Shown here: one piece after another, positions 14,702-17,836 of the stretch
How positions within the stretch are numbered: the stretch's first letter is position 1
Layout of the letters: each line of letters opens with the position of its first letter
Assembly (NCBI GenBank): GCA_902481695.1
Contig: CABSXY010000011.1
Span: 1 to 17,836 of the forward strand
Direction: 5' to 3'
DNA from: an uncultured Haemophilus sp.
GTDB lineage: Bacteria > Pseudomonadota > Gammaproteobacteria > Enterobacterales > Pasteurellaceae
DNA: 17,836 nt
Position numbers and translations under genes: made by a program
Notes under the pieces: generated by a model
Seen by the model: the letters and a program-made list of their open reading frames with translations, nothing else
What the model was told of the DNA's origin: nothing
Databases searched by the model: none

Positions 14702-15325
14702 ATGGTTTTTGAAAAAATTGATAAAAATAGTTGGAAACGAAATGAGTATTTTGAACATTACTTTACGAATATACCTTGCACATACAGCATAACCGTTAAA
14801 GTGGATATTACACAAATAAAGAAAAAGCGAATGAAGCTATATCCCGCAATGCTTTATTATCTTACAACGATTGTAAACCGCCATTCAGAGTTTAGAACGG
14901 CAATTAATCAGGAGGGTGAACTGGGAATATATGACGAGATGATACCCAGCTATACCATATTCCATGAGGACACAGAGACATTTTCCAGCCTTTGGACACC
15001 ATACATACCAGATTTTGAAGCATTTTCTATGGCGTATGCGAATGATATGCAACGGTATGGAAGCAATTATGGAATGATAGGAAAACCAGATGTACCCGAA
15101 AATGTTTTTAATGTATCGATGATACCATGGTCAACCTTCGATGGCTTTAATCTGAATTTGCAGAAAGGATATGATTATTTGATTCCTATTTTTACGATGG
15201 GGAAATATTACAGAGATGATGAAAAAATCATACTTCCTCTCGCCATCCAAGTGCATCATGCAGTGTGTGATGGATTTCATATCTGCCGGTTTGTCAATGA
15301 ACTGCAAGAATTGATAAATAATTAA
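14702..15325 (+). CDS. cat: Chloramphenicol acetyltransferase, CatP/CatS-like (type A)
   Basis: A 207-residue enzyme that acetylates chloramphenicol with acetyl-CoA; it forms trimers in the cytoplasm. The active-site motif HHAVCDG (residues 185-191) is intact, with catalytic His186. Family blocks YPAMLYYL, HSEFRTAIN, FNVSMIPWSTFDGFNLN and IPIFTMGKYY are all present. Length equals clostridial CatP (207), which it resembles closely; from memory it differs mainly in the middle (about residues 99-130), which may place it nearer the streptococcal CatS group. It has its own promoter and terminator and no frame damage, so it should give chloramphenicol resistance. It is the only intact gene in the captured fragment. 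Confidence 0.95.
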   Translation: MVFEKIDKNSWKRNEYFEHYFTNIPCTYSITVKVDITQIKKKRMKLYPAMLYYLTTIVNRHSEFRTAINQEGELGIYDEMIPSYTIFHEDTETFSSLWTPYIPDFEAFSMAYANDMQRYGSNYGMIGKPDVPENVFNVSMIPWSTFDGFNLNLQKGYDYLIPIFTMGKYYRDDEKIILPLAIQVHHAVCDGFHICRFVNELQELINN

Positions 15326-15360
15326 ATCCCAGTTTGTCGAACTGAATATAAGATAATTAA

Positions 15361-15394
15361 AGGCGATAGAAAAGCAACATCTATCGTCTTTTTT
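15361..15394 (+). terminator. Terminator of cat
   Basis: AGGCGATAGA (15361-15370) pairs with TCTATCGTCT (15380-15389) over 10 bp including one G-U, with a 9-base loop and a T-run to 15394. Confidence 0.92.
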
Positions 15395-15398
15395 AATG

Positions 15399-15433
15399 CC
15401 TATTTTCAATTTATATTGCGATCAATAAATAGG
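15399..15433. repeat. Short inverted repeat in unassigned DNA beside the right junction
   Basis: CCTATTT (15399-15405) and AAATAGG (15427-15433) are inverted around 21 bases. They lie in roughly 75 bases between the cat terminator and the permease remnant that I cannot assign to either parent. It could be a second weak terminator, an element end or chance in AT-rich DNA. Confidence 0.3.
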
Positions 15434-15454
15434 AAAAACTCTCAGAGAAGCTAA

Positions 15455-15652
15455 CTAGTATTTCAAATGCCGCTCACGAGGTAAACGAAGATTAAAAATA
15501 ATGTTGTTTGGCACATCACTGACATTATTGTCAATCAGACTTTGCACTACATCCTCAAGCGGAATCGCAAAACGCCCCCAAGAGAGCGAACATAAAATGA
15601 GCCCAATAAGCAAGCACAGTAAAAGGGGAAAGGTAAGGGAGGATTTGTTCAT
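15455..15652 (-). pseudogene. N-terminal remnant of a FecCD/BtuC-type permease (MolB-like)
   Basis: Only about the first 60 residues remain of a permease that is normally about 330 residues with ten helices. The fragment has the first membrane helix (FPLLLCLLIGLILCSLSWG) and the family hallmark N-hydrophobic-RLPR (FNLRLPRER), then diverges within a few residues and stops at 15455. It points the same way as the binding-protein remnant at 13209-13837, so both are probably ends of one importer operon whose middle was lost. Its promoter region carries two ModE-like half-sites (15678-15711), favouring a molybdate/tungstate MolB over other FecCD members. It should not make a working protein. Confidence 0.75.
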
Positions 15653-15677
15653 ACACTCAAAATTCGTTGTTTTATAA

Positions 15678-15711
15678 GTATATAGCGATTATGTTTTTTT
15701 TGTATATAGCG
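15678..15711 (-). promoter_or_regulatory. Direct repeats resembling ModE half-sites upstream of the permease remnant
   Basis: GTATATAGCG occurs at 15678-15687 and again at 15702-15711, 24 bases apart; on the minus strand each reads CGCTATATAC. The ModE half-site in the published consensus is ATCGCTATATA. Here the two copies are direct repeats and not the usual inverted pair, 26-59 bases before the start of the permease remnant. The spacing leaves little room for a promoter, so they may cover it. Confidence 0.5.
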
Positions 15712-15721
15712 AAATTTAGGT

Positions 15722-15752
15722 AAAAAAATAACCGCACTTTATCGTGCGGTTA
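15722..15752 (-). terminator. Terminator of the ttcA-tusE operon
   Basis: TAACCGCAC (15729-15737) and GTGCGGTTA (15744-15752) form a 9-bp stem with a 6-base loop, followed on the minus strand by seven T (15722-15728). It contains one full uptake-signal core. Confidence 0.9.
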
Positions 15753-15759
15753 CGTTATT

Positions 15760-16089
15760 TTATAAGCATTTAGCTGGTTTTGGCAGACCCGCCAATTTGG
15801 TTGCTTGCTTAGCTGGTCCGTCAGGGAAGAGTCGTTGCAAATAGCGGCTATTACCTTTGTCGACACCTAATTTTTCTGACATTGCTTTTACTAGCATCCG
15901 AATTGCAGGGGAGGTGTTATATTCTTGGTAAAAATCACGCACAAAATAAATTACTTCCCAGTGAGCTTCGGTCAGTTCTACACCTTCTAGCTGAGCGATG
16001 TGTTTTGCTACATCCTCATTCCAATCAGCAATATTAAGTAAATAGCCAAAGACATCGGTTTCGATTTGTTTTCCTTGCACAGTAATCAT
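15760..16089 (-). CDS. tusE: TusE/DsrC-like sulfur-relay protein
   Basis: A 109-residue sulfur carrier of the DsrC/TusE family. TusE accepts sulfur from the TusBCD complex and hands it to MnmA for making 2-thiouridine at the wobble position of some tRNAs. The C-terminal arm reads GPAKQATKLAGLPKPAKCL with the acceptor Cys second from the end (Cys108). The second cysteine found about 10 residues earlier in sulfite-reductase-linked DsrC is an alanine here, so this is TusE and not a dissimilatory DsrC. Its ATG lies one base after the ttcA stop (TAATATG), so the two are translationally coupled; a terminator follows. Confidence 0.93.
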   Translation of the reverse strand: MITVQGKQIETDVFGYLLNIADWNEDVAKHIAQLEGVELTEAHWEVIYFVRDFYQEYNTSPAIRMLVKAMSEKLGVDKGNSRYLQRLFPDGPAKQATKLAGLPKPAKCL

Positions 16090-16090
16090 A

Positions 16091-17020
16091 TTAATTCACT
16101 TCTTTAAAGCTGATCATTTCATTATCAGAGTAGTCAGACGCATCTTCATCATCAAATTTCATTGGTTCGATACGTTCTTCATCAAATGCAGTATCCCCTT
16201 CAATGCCATCAAGTGATTGACCATGTTTAATGCCTTTGAAATCGAAGAGTTTTGGGTCACATAAGTGTGACAACGTAATATTTTGCATCGCACTAAACAT
16301 GGTTTCCAAACGTCCAGGATATTGACGATCCCAGGTATTCAGCATTTCTTTCACTACTTGACGTTGTAAATTAGGTTGAGAACCACATAAATTACAAGGG
16401 ATAATTGGGAATTCTTTGGCTACGGCATACTTTTCAATATCTTTTTCTTTACAATAAGCCAATGGACGAATCACAATTTGCTTACCGTCATCTGAAATTA
16501 ATTTCGGTGGCATCGATTTTAGTTTCCCACCGTAGAACATATTCAGAAACAGGGTAGCCAACATATCATCACGATGGTGCCCAAGTGCAATTTTTGTTGC
16601 ACCAAGTTCGGTTGCTGTACGGTATAAAATACCACGACGTAGGCGAGAGCAGAGAGAACACGTTGTTTTACCTTCTGGAATTTTCTCTTTTACAATACCA
16701 TAAGTATTTTCTTCAACGATTTTATAATCCACACCAATACTTTGCAGATATTCAGGTAAAACATGCTCAGGGAAACCTGGCTGTTTTTGGTCTAAATTGA
16801 CGGCTACGATATCAAACTTAATCGGAGCGCTTTGTTGTAAATTCAACAAAATATCAAGCAGTGTATAGCTGTCTTTACCACCAGAAAGACAAACCATCAC
16901 TTTATCACCATCTTCAATCATGCCAAAATCAGCAATTGCGTTACCAACGTTACGACGAAGACGTTTTTGCAATTTATTGAAATTATAAGTCTGTTTTTTA
17001 TCTTGGTTTTGTTCTGTCAT
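16091..17020 (-). CDS. ttcA: tRNA 2-thiocytidine(32) synthetase TtcA
   Basis: A 309-residue ATP-dependent enzyme that thiolates cytidine 32 in some tRNAs. The PP-loop SGGKDS (residues 46-51) binds ATP. Cysteines that hold the iron-sulfur cluster are present in CSLC (121, 124) and CNLC (209, 212). The frame is open upstream to an ATG at 17146, but residues from there to 17020 are unlike TtcA. MTEQNQDKKQTYNFNKLQKR at 17020 is the normal family start and gives the normal length. The ribosome-binding site is weak (TAAAG). It forms an operon with tusE, so both genes for tRNA thiolation are made together. Confidence 0.94.
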   Translation of the reverse strand: MTEQNQDKKQTYNFNKLQKRLRRNVGNAIADFGMIEDGDKVMVCLSGGKDSYTLLDILLNLQQSAPIKFDIVAVNLDQKQPGFPEHVLPEYLQSIGVDYKIVEENTYGIVKEKIPEGKTTCSLCSRLRRGILYRTATELGATKIALGHHRDDMLATLFLNMFYGGKLKSMPPKLISDDGKQIVIRPLAYCKEKDIEKYAVAKEFPIIPCNLCGSQPNLQRQVVKEMLNTWDRQYPGRLETMFSAMQNITLSHLCDPKLFDFKGIKHGQSLDGIEGDTAFDEERIEPMKFDDEDASDYSDNEMISFKEVN

Positions 17021-17183
17021 ATCAATTACTTTAGCTAATAAAGAAAGCCCTGAATTAACTTCAGAGCTTATTAAAATCAGTAGAGCCACTTGTTTTACTC
17101 GTAATGGAAAAATGAAATTGGATTTTAGGGTAATCTTGTATAACAATGGCTCTAAAAAATTTTAGGATTGAACCCGTCCGTGT

Positions 17184-17211
17184 ATTATATCACATAAGCT
17201 AGAAGTGCCAA
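17184..17211 (-). promoter_or_regulatory. Promoter of ttcA-tusE
   Basis: On the minus strand TTGGCA (17206-17211), a 16-bp spacer and TATAAT (17184-17189) make a good sigma-70 promoter. The transcript would start near 17177, giving a leader of about 157 bases. The 17021-17354 gap otherwise holds this leader and the control region of the plus-strand gene at 17355; no other gene was seen. Confidence 0.6.
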
Positions 17212-17281
17212 TTGTTGGTTGATTAGATTGTTTTGACATAGTCCATATCAATATAGTTTAGTTATAGTGAATATTTAACTT

Positions 17282-17324
17282 TGTGAAGTATATCAAAAAT
17301 TATTTCTCTATTTAGCTGTATCAT
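17282..17324 (+). promoter_or_regulatory. Possible CRP class II promoter of the WYL-like gene
   Basis: TGTGA-AGTATA-TCAAA (17282-17297) matches the CRP core at 9 of 10 positions. TATCAT (17319-17324) could be the -10; with a start near 17331 the CRP centre is at about -41.5, the class II position. A separate TTGACA at 17233-17238 has no well-spaced -10. Confidence 0.45.
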
Positions 17325-17354
17325 TAAATAATTTAAAGTATAAGGAGAAAGATT

Positions 17355-17836
17355 ATGGGATTCTTTTCAAGTTTATTTAAAGTAGCAGTAAAAGAAATTA
17401 AAGCAGCAAATACTTCAAAAGTAAAACAATCAAAATATGGAAAAATACTTAGTATAGAGGAAGAGCAACTAGAAAGGTTAATCCAGCAATATGAATCAGA
17501 AAGTGATTTAATTTATAAGAAACTTAAAGGTCCTTCAGGTAAAACCTATATGGTGGATGTTAGAGTTGAGACTCCAGATCAAAAGGTGTATATCGACAGG
17601 CAAGCCATGGAAGACTGTGATACATTTGAATTACCTGATTGGTATGAACGCAAAACAAGCATTAAGACAAAAGCATTAATTTTAATGTATTACACACCTG
17701 AAAGTGGCACCACTGAATATAGGGCTGTTGAAGTTCGTTGTTTTGATCTTGAGCAAAATTACTTTTATGGTTTTTGCTTTCTTAGAGAAATGTACTTAAC
17801 TTTTCGCTTTGACCGAGTTTCAGAGGTCGTAGATTT
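17355..17836 (+). CDS. WYL-like domain protein, 5' part only
   Basis: The reading frame begins at ATG 17355 behind a strong AGGAG and is still open at the right edge after 160 codons. The first 60 residues are charged and helical (MGFFSSLFKVAVKEIKAAN..., then EEEQLERLIQQYESE). From about residue 110 it resembles a WYL domain: TEYRAVEVRCFDLEQNYFYG, then FCFLREMYLTFRFDRVSEV. This matches the family pattern of an aromatic strand followed by an R-TFR-DRI-like motif. WYL domains often sense ligands or nucleic acids in regulators, some near defence systems, but no DNA-binding helix-turn-helix is seen at the start here. Function cannot be assigned without the rest. Confidence 0.6.
   Translation, partial: MGFFSSLFKVAVKEIKAANTSKVKQSKYGKILSIEEEQLERLIQQYESESDLIYKKLKGPSGKTYMVDVRVETPDQKVYIDRQAMEDCDTFELPDWYERKTSIKTKALILMYYTPESGTTEYRAVEVRCFDLEQNYFYGFCFLREMYLTFRFDRVSEVVD

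Larger units (their letters stand above)
13838..15475. mobile_element. Captured Firmicutes-type conjugative-element fragment carrying cat
   Basis: From about 13838 to somewhere in 15395-15475 the DNA is unlike its surroundings. It contains a TraG/VirD4 gene end and a CatP/CatS-like gene, both of clostridial or streptococcal type, with many AGA and GGA codons and no uptake signal. The left edge lies in an A-run (13836-13842), where TraG-like and binding-protein-like coding sequence meet. The right edge lies between the cat terminator and the permease remnant and cannot be fixed by eye. No transposase, integrase, terminal inverted repeats or target duplication was seen. Confidence 0.75.

Noticed and set aside
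13838..15475. A complete transposon or integrative element
   Set aside because: No transposase, integrase, relaxase, terminal repeats or target duplication visible; traG is truncated and frameshifted, so it is a fragment.
15678..15711. CRISPR-like repeat pair
   Set aside because: Only two 10-base copies in an AT-rich promoter region with one spacer and no cas genes; an operator is a better explanation.
17021..17146. Extended N-terminus of TtcA starting at 17146
   Set aside because: The extra 42 residues do not look like TtcA, and the start at 17020 gives the normal family N-terminus and length; the extra part is leader sequence.

Overview
The window looks like a chromosomal segment of a Haemophilus-type Pasteurellaceae bacterium, with H. 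parainfluenzae or a close relative the best guess. The main reason is the Hin-type DNA uptake signal AAGTGCGGT, which occurs many times on both strands, inside genes and as inverted pairs in terminators. The gene set also fits: yjjPB, OxyR-type dps, cdd, metE, mop, tusE and ttcA. No rRNA, tRNA or CRISPR array was seen.

Layout. 1-824: the end of yjjP and all of yjjB, a two-part membrane exporter. 1052-2733: a small YceK-like lipoprotein and an exported Sel1-repeat protein. 2811-3293 (minus): dps, with a convincing OxyR operator upstream. 3649-9288: a peptide/nickel-family ABC importer made of a Tat-exported binding protein, a permease, a fused permease-ATPase and a second ATPase. The binding-protein gene and the permease operon each have their own promoter. 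These two promoters are clear copies of each other, each with a consensus CRP site at a class I position. 9466-10341: cdd. 10428-12701 (minus): metE, with tandem MetJ boxes. 12934-13140 (minus): mop, with a ModE-like palindrome over its promoter.

13209-15652 is the most unusual stretch. The C-terminal part of a metal-type periplasmic binding protein and the N-terminal end of a FecCD-type permease face the same way, as if from one molybdate/tungstate (MolBCA-like) operon. Everything between them is gone. In its place is about 1.6 kb of Firmicutes-like DNA: the broken 3' end of a TraG/VirD4 conjugation coupling protein gene and an intact CatP/CatS-like chloramphenicol acetyltransferase gene with its own promoter and terminator. 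No transposase, integrase or terminal repeats are visible. This suggests that a resistance fragment was captured by recombination, perhaps after natural transformation, and that capture destroyed the operon. The operon's promoter, with repeated ModE-like half-sites, survives.

15760-17020 (minus): tusE and ttcA, two tRNA-thiolation genes. 17355-17836: the start of a gene with a WYL-like domain that runs off the window.
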